From positions 62,001-126,000 of the forward strand of contig JBKQSS010000050.1 in the NCBI GenBank assembly GCA_052143535.1: a stretch of 64,000 nt of DNA, given 5' to 3'. Each line of letters starts with the position of its first letter. Position 1 is the stretch's first letter. The translations under genes and the position numbers were made by a program. The DNA is from JADGRA01 sp052143535 (GTDB taxonomy: Bacteria > Myxococcota > Myxococcia > Myxococcales > Myxococcaceae). The notes below the pieces were generated by a model, which worked only from the letters and a program-made list of their open reading frames with translations, had not been told where the DNA came from and made no database searches. Positions 40,902-48,051 of the stretch are shown one piece after another.

Positions 40902-41813
40902 ATGCCCCCGTCCCGAGTTGTTCCGTTGTCCGCAAAAAGCACGAACGGTCGGTTGTCGCGAGCACTCTTCCGAGCGTACTTCCGCGGGCTGGCCCGCTTC
41001 GCCCCCCGCCTCTCCGACAAGAAGGCGGCGGCGCTCTTCATCACGCCGCGACGGCGGCGGCGCCCCCCGCCCGGGACGCCGGGGCTGCCCGCCCAACGTC
41101 TCAGCGTGGCGAGCGGCAGTCTCCGCCTCGCGCTGTGGTCCTGGGGCCAAGGCCCGACCGTGCTTTTGGCCCACGGGTGGAATGGGCATCCGGCCCAACT
41201 CAGCAGTTTCATCCGGCCCTTGGTCGACGCCGGCTTCCGAGTGGTGGCGTTCGACCAGCCGGCCCACGGTCAGTCCGGCGGCCGGCGCACCACGGTGCTC
41301 GAAATGGCCGAGGCCCTCCAGGCCATCGCCCGCACCCTCGGACCGCTGCACGCGGTGGTGGCGCACTCGCTCGGCGCCACCGCCACGACGCTCGCCCTCT
41401 TTGACCACCTACCGGCCACCCGGGCCGTGCTCATCGCACCGCCGGCCGCTCCGGAGCACTTCGTCCGGCGGCTGGCGGCCCTGTTGGGGCTGTCTGACGA
41501 GCGCACCGAGGGCATGCTCGCCGAGGTGCAGCGGAAGATTGGCGCTCACCTCGAGTCGCTCGACCTGCGACGCGTCGCTGGATGGGTGCGACAGCCAGCC
41601 CTCATCCTCCACGACATCACCGACCGAGAGGTGCCCTTCGCCCATGGGCAGGCCATTGCCGAGGCGTGGCCCGCGGCGCGCTTCGTCCCGCTCTCGGGCC
41701 TTGGCCACAGCCGTGTGCTGGCAGACCCGGGCGTGGTGCACGCGACGCTCGACTTCCTGCGCGAGGGCCTCACGGCTGCGCGGACGCAGCGAGACGTTGC
41801 CACCTCCGCTTGA
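40902..41813 (+). CDS. Alpha/beta hydrolase
   Basis: A 303-residue hydrolase. After a basic N-terminal extension of about 60 residues, the fold starts with LRLALWSWGQGPTVLLAHGW (oxyanion HGW). The nucleophile elbow is AHSLGATA (GxSxG-like with Ser in HSLG). The acid is Asp in LHDITDREVPF, and the catalytic His is in LSGLGHSRVL. It is probably an esterase- or thioesterase-like enzyme; the substrate is unknown. An excellent AAGGAGG precedes ATG 40902. It is co-transcribed with tetR. A second, degenerate copy of the tetR operator lies within its first codons (40935-40953). Confidence 0.88.
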   Translation: MPPSRVVPLSAKSTNGRLSRALFRAYFRGLARFAPRLSDKKAAALFITPRRRRRPPPGTPGLPAQRLSVASGSLRLALWSWGQGPTVLLAHGWNGHPAQLSSFIRPLVDAGFRVVAFDQPAHGQSGGRRTTVLEMAEALQAIARTLGPLHAVVAHSLGATATTLALFDHLPATRAVLIAPPAAPEHFVRRLAALLGLSDERTEGMLAEVQRKIGAHLESLDLRRVAGWVRQPALILHDITDREVPFAHGQAIAEAWPAARFVPLSGLGHSRVLADPGVVHATLDFLREGLTAARTQRDVATSA

Positions 41814-41822
41814 GTCCACAAC

Positions 41823-41846
41823 GGCGCTATGGCGCTATGGCGCTAT
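41823..41846 (+). repeat. Three tandem copies of an 8-bp unit spanning a start codon
   Basis: GGCGCTAT is repeated perfectly three times (41823-41830, 41831-41838, 41839-41846). Each junction creates an ATG (41829, 41837, 41845), and because eight is not a multiple of three the three ATGs lie in the three different frames. Gain or loss of a unit by slippage would change which ATG leads into the downstream protein. Confidence 0.85.
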
Positions 41847-42356
41847 GGTGCGCACTCCGTGCGCTTGCGCTCCACCCTTAGCGCGGCCGTTGTCCTAGGG
41901 GCAGCGGCCGTCGATGGCTCAACCGCCAAAGAGGCCTGCCAACCCTTCGACGCGGCTGAGGTGAGGAAGGTGTTGCGCTTTCCGGTCGGCGCCCCGAAGG
42001 GGACGGCTGGGGCGGAGATGCTGAGCTGCACCGCCCAGGCCGGCAACTCGCAAGTGACGCTGAGCTACAGTCTTTTGCCAAACTGGGCCCTCGGCTCTGA
42101 GGGCGAATTCGAGCACTCCGTGGAACAGGCGCGGGCGGCGGGACACGTCGAGGAACGGAAATTCAAGGAAACGCGCTGCGCGTCCATTCTCCCTTCGGGG
42201 GGCAGCAAGTTCGGCGCCTTCAAGGCCTGGTGTGTCCTGCATTCGAAAACGGGACGCGCCGTCACGCTGGAAGTCATTGCCCCGAACGCGAAGCAGCTTC
42301 CCGCTCTTGAAAAAGTGTGCGCGGTGGCCGAGGCCGCCGGTGCGCGCATTCGGTGA
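41829..42356 (+). CDS. Hypothetical exported protein starting in an octanucleotide repeat
   Basis: A 175-residue protein. The N-terminus is signal-peptide-like (LRSTLSAAVVLGAAAVDGST). The mature part has four or five Cys (ACQPFDAAEVRKVL, LSCTAQAG, TRCASILP, AWCVLHS, KVCAVAE), probably forming disulfides in the envelope. I do not recognise a family; the strand pattern VTLSYSLLPN and VTLEVIAPN suggests a small alpha+beta domain. The frame opens at the first of three ATGs in an 8-bp repeat; a GTG at 41865 is an alternative start directly before the signal peptide. No ribosome-binding site is obvious. Confidence 0.7.
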   Translation: MALWRYGAHSVRLRSTLSAAVVLGAAAVDGSTAKEACQPFDAAEVRKVLRFPVGAPKGTAGAEMLSCTAQAGNSQVTLSYSLLPNWALGSEGEFEHSVEQARAAGHVEERKFKETRCASILPSGGSKFGAFKAWCVLHSKTGRAVTLEVIAPNAKQLPALEKVCAVAEAAGARIR

Positions 42357-42382
42357 GCTCGGAACGCACCACGGCGCCACCT

Positions 42383-43261
42383 TCAGGGGGACCGACGGAT
42401 TTCGCCCATTCGACCCGCCTGAAAGTCGAGGATGGCCTGGTGGATTTCCTCCGGGGTATTCATCACGAAAGGGCCATAGCGAGCCACCGGCTCGCGCAGC
42501 GGAACGCCTGAGAGCAGGAGCAGTCGAGCGGGGCCGGAGGCGCGCGTCGCTGCACCGAGTTCCACGGCGTCTCCTGGGCCGAGGAGGGCGAGTTGGCCGT
42601 CGCTGACGCGCGTTCCGGCCACCAGCGCCTCCCCTCCAAAGACGTAGGCCGACGCCTGGTGTTCCGCAGGCAACGCGAGCGCCACCTGCGCGCCAGGGCG
42701 AAGGGTCCAGTCCTGAAAGAAAATCGGCGTCCGCGTCTGGATGACGGCCCGAGCGCCCAAGGCCTCGCCGGCCACCACGCGGGCTTCAGCCAGGCCGTCG
42801 GCTGAGCGCCCGACGGGGATGGCCGCCGCCGCAATCTCCTGGTAGCGCGGCGCCATCAGCTTGTCGCGCCGCGGCAGGTTCACCCACACCTGAAAGCCGT
42901 GAACGCGGCCTCCCTGCTCGCGGATGCGAGGGGAGGGAAGCTCGGAATGCACCACTCCCGAGCCAGCAGTCATCCACTGGACGTCTCCTGGACGCAGCGT
43001 CCCGGCGTGTCCAGCCGAGTCCTCGTGCTCGCTCTCTCCCTCGAGCAGGTACGTCACCGTCTCGAAGCCCCGGTGGGGATGGTCGGGAGCGCCGACGGCC
43101 TCTCCGGGCCGGTAGGCGACTGGCCCCATCTCGTCGAGGAGGAGGAACGGGTCGACCAAACTGAGGCCGGCCGTCGGGTAGGGCCGGCGGACGACGAAAC
43201 CGCCACCCTCCTTTTGCCGATGAGCAGTGACGACGCGGTTGACAGTCCGAAGTTGACTCAT
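42383..43261 (-). CDS. Pirin family bicupin protein
   Basis: A 292-residue pirin-like protein. The N-terminal cupin holds the metal site: PDHPHRGFETVTYLLEGESE with two His, then GDVQWMTAGSGVVHSELP with the third His and the Glu. A second cupin lies at about 170-265. Pirins bind Fe; some act as quercetin 2,3-dioxygenase and others as transcription cofactors, so the role is open. The start ATG at 43261 gives the standard N-terminus. A strong 17-bp dyad lies just upstream. Confidence 0.92.
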   Translation of the reverse strand: MSQLRTVNRVVTAHRQKEGGGFVVRRPYPTAGLSLVDPFLLLDEMGPVAYRPGEAVGAPDHPHRGFETVTYLLEGESEHEDSAGHAGTLRPGDVQWMTAGSGVVHSELPSPRIREQGGRVHGFQVWVNLPRRDKLMAPRYQEIAAAAIPVGRSADGLAEARVVAGEALGARAVIQTRTPIFFQDWTLRPGAQVALALPAEHQASAYVFGGEALVAGTRVSDGQLALLGPGDAVELGAATRASGPARLLLLSGVPLREPVARYGPFVMNTPEEIHQAILDFQAGRMGEIRRSP

Positions 43262-43295
43262 GAGCCGAAGCTAACCGTGCTGCTGCACGCAGCCA

Positions 43296-43312
43296 GTTGC
43301 CGGACCGGCAAC
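43296..43312. promoter_or_regulatory. Candidate operator upstream of pirin
   Basis: GTTGCCGG-A-CCGGCAAC is a perfect eight-pair dyad with a one-base centre, 35-51 bases before the pirin start on the reverse strand. Its size and position suit a dimeric regulator. No regulator gene adjoins, so the binding protein is unknown. Confidence 0.45.
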
Positions 43313-43370
43313 ACACCGTTGCCAGCCGTTGAAAGGGTCGGCGTTTCCAGCCCAGGCGACTCTCGGGCGC

Positions 43371-44141
43371 TCACCCCTCTTTGCCGTGAAAGCCGAGAAT
43401 CGCCTTCACAATCCATTGCTCCGCTCCGGTGAAGCCGTAGCCGATGCCGAAGTTCAAATCGAAGTAGGTGCTGACGAAGTCGACGGCGACGAAGAGCCGG
43501 TTGGTCGACTCGGAAATGGGGAGCGTTTTGGTGATGGGCCCGTACGCGCCGTAATATTCCAAGCCCAAGGCGAGCGAGTTGACGAGGTTGAAGGCCACCT
43601 TGGCTGCCGGCTCGAATTGGGGAAGCCCGGCGTCTATCCCGTTGAGGTCGATGTCCACAATCGGGTTCACCGCGGCGTAGAAGAGGCCCCATCGCCCGTC
43701 GATGATTGGCCGGATTTCAGTCCCCCAGACGTTGGGCTCGAAGCGGCGCGGTACGCTGGAGATTTCGAAGTTGATGGCGAGCCCGATGGCCCCGGCGAGC
43801 TTCTCGTCGAGGCGCAGCTTGCAGCGCAACTTGACGCCTGCGTACTCAAAGCCCGAGCTCGGGACGTCCGCGAACTGAAGGTACATCCCGAGCTCGACCC
43901 AGGTGCCAATTCCCAGGTGCGGCTCGAAAGTCAGATGGAACTGGTGTTCGGTGGGAATCTGACCTTCCGGAGACGTCACGTTCGTTCCGGTGGCCAGGTA
44001 GATGAGGTGGGTCTCCAGGCCAACCTGCCACGGGCCGGCCGTCTCACTGTCGTAAACCTGAATCTCGAAATTGTCCTGAGCCAACGCGCGCGCTGGCGCC
44101 AACGCCACTACTACCAACAACAAAAAGGGGCAGCGGGACAT
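43371..44141 (-). CDS. Outer-membrane beta-barrel-like exported protein
   Basis: A 256-residue exported protein with a signal peptide (MSRCPFLLLVVVALAPARAL, cleaved before QDNFEIQVYD). The mature part alternates short amphipathic strands (WQVGLETHLIYLATGTN, EHQFHLTFEPHLGIGTW, AYGPITKTLPISES, FDLNFGIGYGFTGAEQWIVK). The profile is that of a small outer-membrane barrel of the transporter/porin-like kind; no ligand is known. ATG 44141 is the only start with a signal peptide. An intrinsic terminator about 120 bases upstream isolates it from the Ala-rich protein gene. Confidence 0.75.
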   Translation of the reverse strand: MSRCPFLLLVVVALAPARALAQDNFEIQVYDSETAGPWQVGLETHLIYLATGTNVTSPEGQIPTEHQFHLTFEPHLGIGTWVELGMYLQFADVPSSGFEYAGVKLRCKLRLDEKLAGAIGLAINFEISSVPRRFEPNVWGTEIRPIIDGRWGLFYAAVNPIVDIDLNGIDAGLPQFEPAAKVAFNLVNSLALGLEYYGAYGPITKTLPISESTNRLFVAVDFVSTYFDLNFGIGYGFTGAEQWIVKAILGFHGKEG

Positions 44142-44263
44142 GCGGCACGCGCGACGCGTTTGGCTTGCGAAATAACGCGTTTTCACGGCCGAGGGTTGGG
44201 CTTTCGCACGCGCAAACCCCGGCCCGACTCTCTGCCAGCTGCCTATTTTCAGGCGGACAAAAA

Positions 44264-44295
44264 ACACCCTCTGGGATGACATCCCCAGAGGGTGT
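44264..44295 (-). terminator. Intrinsic terminator of the Ala-rich protein gene (bidirectional form)
   Basis: ACACCCTCTGGG (44264-44275) and CCCAGAGGGTGT (44284-44295) form a perfect 12-pair stem with an eight-base loop. It is flanked by A6 on one side and T5 on the other, so it can end transcription on both strands. It lies 39 bases after the stop of the reverse-strand gene at 44334. This is the clearest terminator in the window. Confidence 0.9.
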
Positions 44296-44333
44296 GTTTT
44301 TGCCCGCTAAAGCGGGTCGGGGCGCGAGGGCTG

Positions 44334-44690
44334 TTACTTGCTGGTATTCATGACGGCGTCTTTGGTGTCGCCGGCCTTGGTGCTCGTCGTCTTCGCCGAG
44401 CTCTTGGTGGTGCTGGCGCTGTGCGAGGCCGTCTTCGCAGAGGAAGCCGCCGCGCTGGACTTCGCCGTGGCGCCCTGCACGTCGCCCTTCGAGGCCGACT
44501 TTCCGGCGGCGGTGGCCTTGCCGGCCGAATCGCTGGCGGCGGCCTTGGTGTCGTTGCCTTTGGCGGCTGTGTTGCTCGCGGCGTTCTTCGTCTCCCCAGC
44601 TTTCTGCGCGGCAGAGTCCATTCCCGACGGAGCCTGAGCGAATGCAGCGGCGGAGGTGGCAAAAACTATGGCGGCAATGAGGTTCTTCAT
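44334..44690 (-). CDS. Exported Ala/Ser/Thr/Lys-rich LEA-like protein
   Basis: A 118-residue low-complexity protein. The signal peptide is MKNLIAAIVFATSAAAFAQA. The mature part is built of Ala, Ser, Thr, Lys, Gly and Asp in loose repeats (e.g. GETKNAASNTAAKGNDTKAA, SASTTKSSAKTTSTKAGDTK), hydrophilic and predicted helical or disordered, like LEA/desiccation-type proteins. ATG 44690 has AGGAG nine bases before it. It has a candidate sigma-54 promoter and its own strong terminator, so it is a single-gene unit. A stress or developmental role is inference. Confidence 0.8.
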   Translation of the reverse strand: MKNLIAAIVFATSAAAFAQAPSGMDSAAQKAGETKNAASNTAAKGNDTKAAASDSAGKATAAGKSASKGDVQGATAKSSAAASSAKTASHSASTTKSSAKTTSTKAGDTKDAVMNTSK

Positions 44691-44755
44691 GTGAGGTGTC
44701 TCCTTGGGTGTGACAGCGGGCGGCACTCCATGTGCGGCTTGCTGACAGGGAAGAA

Positions 44756-44771
44756 CGCACTCGTCATGCCA
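44756..44771 (-). promoter_or_regulatory. Candidate sigma-54 promoter of the Ala-rich protein gene
   Basis: The reverse strand reads TGGCATGACGAGTGCG. TGGCA-G and TGC match the consensus, with exact GG-N10-GC spacing. The predicted start near 44745 gives a 55-base leader. Myxobacteria use sigma-54 widely for stress and developmental genes, which fits but does not prove it. Confidence 0.5.
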
Positions 44772-44996
44772 GACGAAATTCCAAACCCTTAGGGGTGTGC
44801 TCCTGAGGAATTACTCCCCAGTCCGGCTCCGGGTGGGGAGGTTGTCCTCAGGGCGGACAAAGGGCCGCAAGGCACGCCGAGCACCCCGGCCGTAGGCCCG
44901 GTCGATGGCCGGCACAGGGAAAGTCTTCGCGTCGAACGGCCTAGGGACGCGCCGCGCACAAGGCCCCTTGCGTGGAGACTGGGAGAGCCTCTGCTT
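44772..44996. other. Rest of a 306-base intergenic stretch; no gene seen
   Basis: This lies upstream of the Ala-rich protein promoter and downstream of the PAP2 gene, both on the reverse strand. It is GC-rich, and no ORF looks coding. The part nearest the promoter (44772-44850) would be the place for activator sites; I see no clear dyad shared with the kdp or porin regions. Confidence 0.35.
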
Positions 44997-45827
44997 TCAC
45001 CAGAAGCCCGAGAGCTGGAGCTCCCCCCCTCCCGGATGGAAGCGGAGGGCCACGCTCGGCGCGTCCGGGCCCGAGCGCCGATGAAGCCAGGGCACGAGCA
45101 GGCCACTTCCAACGCCCACCGCGGCTCCTGCCAGCACGTCTGTCGGGAAGTGCTGTCCGGCAAGCACCCGTTCGACCGCCACGCTTGTGCCCACCACTGC
45201 GACGACGAGCCAAGGCCAGGGACTGGGCCCGTGACGGAGCGTCTCGGTCATGGCGAGTGTCGTCAGCGCCCCGAAAGTGACAGTGGTGTGACCGGAGAAG
45301 AAGGAGGTGTAGCTGGCCGGCGAACGAAGGACCGCCGTCGAGGCGGTGCTGTAGACGTAAGGTCGAGGCCTTTGCACTGCGAATTTCGCAGCGGCAGTGG
45401 CCGTCCCGCTGATGGAGAGCACCTCGCCGTAGACGACCATGTCCTCGAGAAAGGCCTGCCCCAACCCCACGTCGAGGAAGTCCACGGCGACCGGCGCGAG
45501 CAACGCAATGACTTCGGTGACGTTGCTCGCTACATCGGCCGCCTGGCTGTGCCAGTGGAGCGCCCCCCGGTCAATCCGGGGAACCTGAGAGGCCGCGCAC
45601 GGGCAATGCGGAGTCACCCAGGAAGGGCCCTCCAATTCGAGGAAGGCCCAGCTCAGTGTCGTTGCGCCGAGGAGTAAGCCGTCGGTCCAAGGCTGCAACC
45701 GGTACACCGAGCCGGCCGGGGTGGCCAGCGCCTCGCTTGGCACATCCGGGCCAGCCTCAGGAGTTGCCCCCGGCGGTTCCACGGCCAGGACGAGCAGCAG
45801 GCCGGACGTCAATGCGAAGCCAAGCAT
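44997..45827 (-). CDS. PAP2-family membrane phosphatase
   Basis: A 276-residue membrane protein with about six spans and the three-part PAP2 phosphatase site: KFAVQRPRPY (KxxxxxxRP), FFSGHTTVTF (SGH) and VERVLAGQHFPTDVLAG (RxxxxxHxxxD). It would remove phosphate from a lipid such as phosphatidate or undecaprenyl pyrophosphate at the outer face of the membrane. Extra loop Cys residues (HCPCAA) are present. ATG 45827 gives a clean N-terminal hydrophobic segment; GTG 45854 is an alternative that lies six bases from the upstream SDR stop. Confidence 0.88.
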   Translation of the reverse strand: MLGFALTSGLLLVLAVEPPGATPEAGPDVPSEALATPAGSVYRLQPWTDGLLLGATTLSWAFLELEGPSWVTPHCPCAASQVPRIDRGALHWHSQAADVASNVTEVIALLAPVAVDFLDVGLGQAFLEDMVVYGEVLSISGTATAAAKFAVQRPRPYVYSTASTAVLRSPASYTSFFSGHTTVTFGALTTLAMTETLRHGPSPWPWLVVAVVGTSVAVERVLAGQHFPTDVLAGAAVGVGSGLLVPWLHRRSGPDAPSVALRFHPGGGELQLSGFW

Positions 45828-45860
45828 ATCCAGGCCGGATGAAGGTCCGCCCACCGGCGG

Positions 45861-46565
45861 TCACGTGGGAGCCGTCCACTCGCCCCGCATTGGCCGCAGG
45901 ACGAGCTCATGCGTCCAGGCGTCCGGAGTCTGCGCGTGAAGGTAGGCGCAGGCCTGGGCGATGGACGCGGGCCTCAGGAGCCGTTCGGCCGGGCGCCCAT
46001 GGGCACGGGCTGCCTCGCTGGCAATCGGGCCGTCGATGGGGAGGTAGGCGACGTGCACGCCTCTTTCGCGCCACTCGCGGGCCGCCACCTGCAGCAGCGC
46101 GCGCAAGCCGTGCTGCACTGCGCCCAGAGCGGCGAACCCTTCCTTGGTGCGAATGCCGGAGGAGGTGCCCATCTGGAGGAAGGTGCCCCGTCCCCGGGAA
46201 AGCAACCCTGGTCCGAGGGCCTTCAGGAGATTCCAGGTGCCTTGGACGTAGCTCGAGAAGCCTTGTGTCAGCTCGACGTCCGAAATCTCGAGCAGTGGAA
46301 GGGAGCCAAACCGCAGGCCGGAAGTCTGTGCGGCGATAACCAATTCCGCAGGCTCTGCCGCCAACGGCGTCAGCGACTTTGCGTCGGTGACGTCACAGAC
46401 GAATGGGATGCCCGTTCCGCCGGCGGAGTTGACGTCGCGGGCCAGCTGCTCGACCGCGGCCCGGGTGCGTGCGGCACAGAGCACGCGCCAGCCCTCGCGC
46501 GCGAAATGCAGGGCAATCTCCCGACCGAGGCCTCGAACACCGACGATGGCAAGCGTGTTGGACAT
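45861..46565 (-). CDS. SDR-fold protein lacking the catalytic Tyr and Lys
   Basis: A 234-residue Rossmann protein of the SDR family. The cofactor motif is AIVGVRGLGREIA at residues 6-18, DVTDA at about 59-63, and a catalytic-Ser-like MGTSSGIR. Where SDRs carry YxxxK, this one reads FAALG in GFAALGAVQHGLRALL, so Tyr becomes Phe and Lys becomes Gly. It may bind NAD(P) without dehydrogenase activity, or catalyse something else. It lies between a multi-spanning membrane protein and the PAP2 phosphatase, all on the reverse strand with short gaps. Confidence 0.8.
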   Translation of the reverse strand: MSNTLAIVGVRGLGREIALHFAREGWRVLCAARTRAAVEQLARDVNSAGGTGIPFVCDVTDAKSLTPLAAEPAELVIAAQTSGLRFGSLPLLEISDVELTQGFSSYVQGTWNLLKALGPGLLSRGRGTFLQMGTSSGIRTKEGFAALGAVQHGLRALLQVAAREWRERGVHVAYLPIDGPIASEAARAHGRPAERLLRPASIAQACAYLHAQTPDAWTHELVLRPMRGEWTAPT

Positions 46566-46591
46566 GGCCAAACCCAAAGGGAGCTGGGGAG

Positions 46592-47506
46592 TTAGTGGAC
46601 CGCTGGCGCCAGCCGGTCGGGGGGCCGCTGGAGAGGGACGTTACGGTTGTAGGCCCACGTCAGGGCGATGCCCAAGAGGGTGGCCCCCACCCCGAGAGCG
46701 CCGTTGACGAAGGGCGGCGCGGTGAGGGCTAGCCGAATCAGCACGGTCGCCACGGCGAAGCCGGAATTCCGCAGCACCAAGTCGTAGGCAAAGCTGTGAC
46801 GGAGGGCGAGTAGCACCACCAGGATGTCGGCAAATACGAGCACCGTGTAGAACTGCTCGAAGAAGTACTCCGCCCGCAGCGACGCTGGTGACGACGCGGT
46901 GCCCGGCATCGCTCCGACGGTTTCAAGCGCCAGGCCGGCGAAGATGGCCAACAGCACCAGCGCCACCACCTCCTTCGATGCGGTGAAGCTGGCTCGCTCC
47001 TCCTCGGAGAGCTGGGACTCAGTTCCCCGCTGCAGGTGGTAGAAGACGCCCACCAGGAAGAAGATGACAACCGCCGCTGTCGCGTCGGCTGCCATGCGGG
47101 GAATGGCATCGCGCACTGCGTCCCAGTAGATGGGCTCCGGGAAATGCACCAACTCCTTGAGTGACTGCCGGAGGAGGATGAGCGAGAGGATTTCGAACTG
47201 CCTCCCCATGGTATTTCCGGTGCTCCCCGAGAGCCCGAAGACGAGTCCGATGACCTCGATGCCGAGCAGCGTGGTGAAGGCAAGCTGGACTGAGTAGAAG
47301 TGGTTGGTCGGCACCAGAGGCGCGAGCGAGTCGGGTAGCCAGCCGCGACGACGAGCCTCGATGAGGAATAGCGCGCCAATGAAGAGCGCGACCAGCGCAT
47401 TGGCCAAGGCGCGCTGCACTCGTCGGCTCTCCCAGCGGTCATGGAGCCAGGAAAATGCCTTGTGGGAGAGTTTCAGGAGCGGTGAGAGGGCTGGCAATGG
47501 CTCCAC
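46592..47506 (-). CDS. Multi-spanning membrane protein, unknown function
   Basis: A 304-residue protein with about six or seven hydrophobic helices (ALANALVALFIGALFLIEA, FYSVQLAFTTLLGIEVIGLV, TAAVVIFFLVGVFYHL, VVALVLLAIFAGLALETVG, VLVFADILVVLLAL, GALGVGATLLGIALTWAY). Conserved-looking acidic and aromatic residues occur between helices (HFPEPIYWDAVRDAIP, RAEYFFEQFYT). I cannot name a family. It is divergent from the IorA-type gene with 86 bases between and probably leads an operon with the SDR-like and PAP2 genes. Confidence 0.75.
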   Translation of the reverse strand: MEPLPALSPLLKLSHKAFSWLHDRWESRRVQRALANALVALFIGALFLIEARRRGWLPDSLAPLVPTNHFYSVQLAFTTLLGIEVIGLVFGLSGSTGNTMGRQFEILSLILLRQSLKELVHFPEPIYWDAVRDAIPRMAADATAAVVIFFLVGVFYHLQRGTESQLSEEERASFTASKEVVALVLLAIFAGLALETVGAMPGTASSPASLRAEYFFEQFYTVLVFADILVVLLALRHSFAYDLVLRNSGFAVATVLIRLALTAPPFVNGALGVGATLLGIALTWAYNRNVPLQRPPDRLAPAVH

Positions 47507-47592
47507 GGGGCCATCATCACAGCACCTGGAGTGGAACCGAAAGGGTAGAAACCTCTAGGCTTCGTTTTGTGGCCAAAGTCGAGGAAACCAAC

Positions 47593-48051
47593 TTGAAACT
47601 CGTCGTCAATGCCAAGGAAGTCGAAGTCTCCCCGGCGGAAGACATGCCATTGCTTTGGGTGCTGCGGGACCTCCTCGGGCTCACCGGGACCAAGTACGGC
47701 TGCGGCATCTCACAGTGCGGTGCTTGCACCGTACACCTCGACGGCAAGGCAGTACGTTCCTGCATCACCCCCGCCGCCGCGGTGGGAGCGCGCAAGGTGA
47801 CCACCATCGAAGGGCTCTCACCGGACGCCTCCCATCCAGTGCAGCGGGCGTGGACAGAGGTCGACGTGGTGCAGTGCGGCTACTGCCAGTCAGGGCAAAT
47901 CATGGCTGCCGCCGCGCTGCTGGCCAGTAACCCGACTCCGAGCGACGCGGATATCGACGAGGCCATGGCAGGCAACCTCTGCCGCTGTGGCGCCTACCAG
48001 CGCATCCGCGAGGCAGTGCACCGCGCCGCCACCCAGAGGGCTTCGCGATGA
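47593..48051 (+). CDS. 2Fe-2S subunit of a molybdenum hydroxylase (IorA-like)
   Basis: A 152-residue xanthine-oxidase-family small subunit. The plant-ferredoxin-type cluster is held by Cys37, Cys42, Cys45 and Cys57 (CGISQCGAC). The second cluster uses Cys95, Cys98, Cys130 and Cys132 (QCGYCQSGQ, then LCRCG). It passes electrons from the molybdenum subunit to an acceptor. TTG 47593 is preferred because GAGGA lies seven bases upstream and the length equals typical IorA; GTG 47569 is an alternative. It overlaps the large subunit start by four bases. Confidence 0.92.
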   Translation: MKLVVNAKEVEVSPAEDMPLLWVLRDLLGLTGTKYGCGISQCGACTVHLDGKAVRSCITPAAAVGARKVTTIEGLSPDASHPVQRAWTEVDVVQCGYCQSGQIMAAAALLASNPTPSDADIDEAMAGNLCRCGAYQRIREAVHRAATQRASR

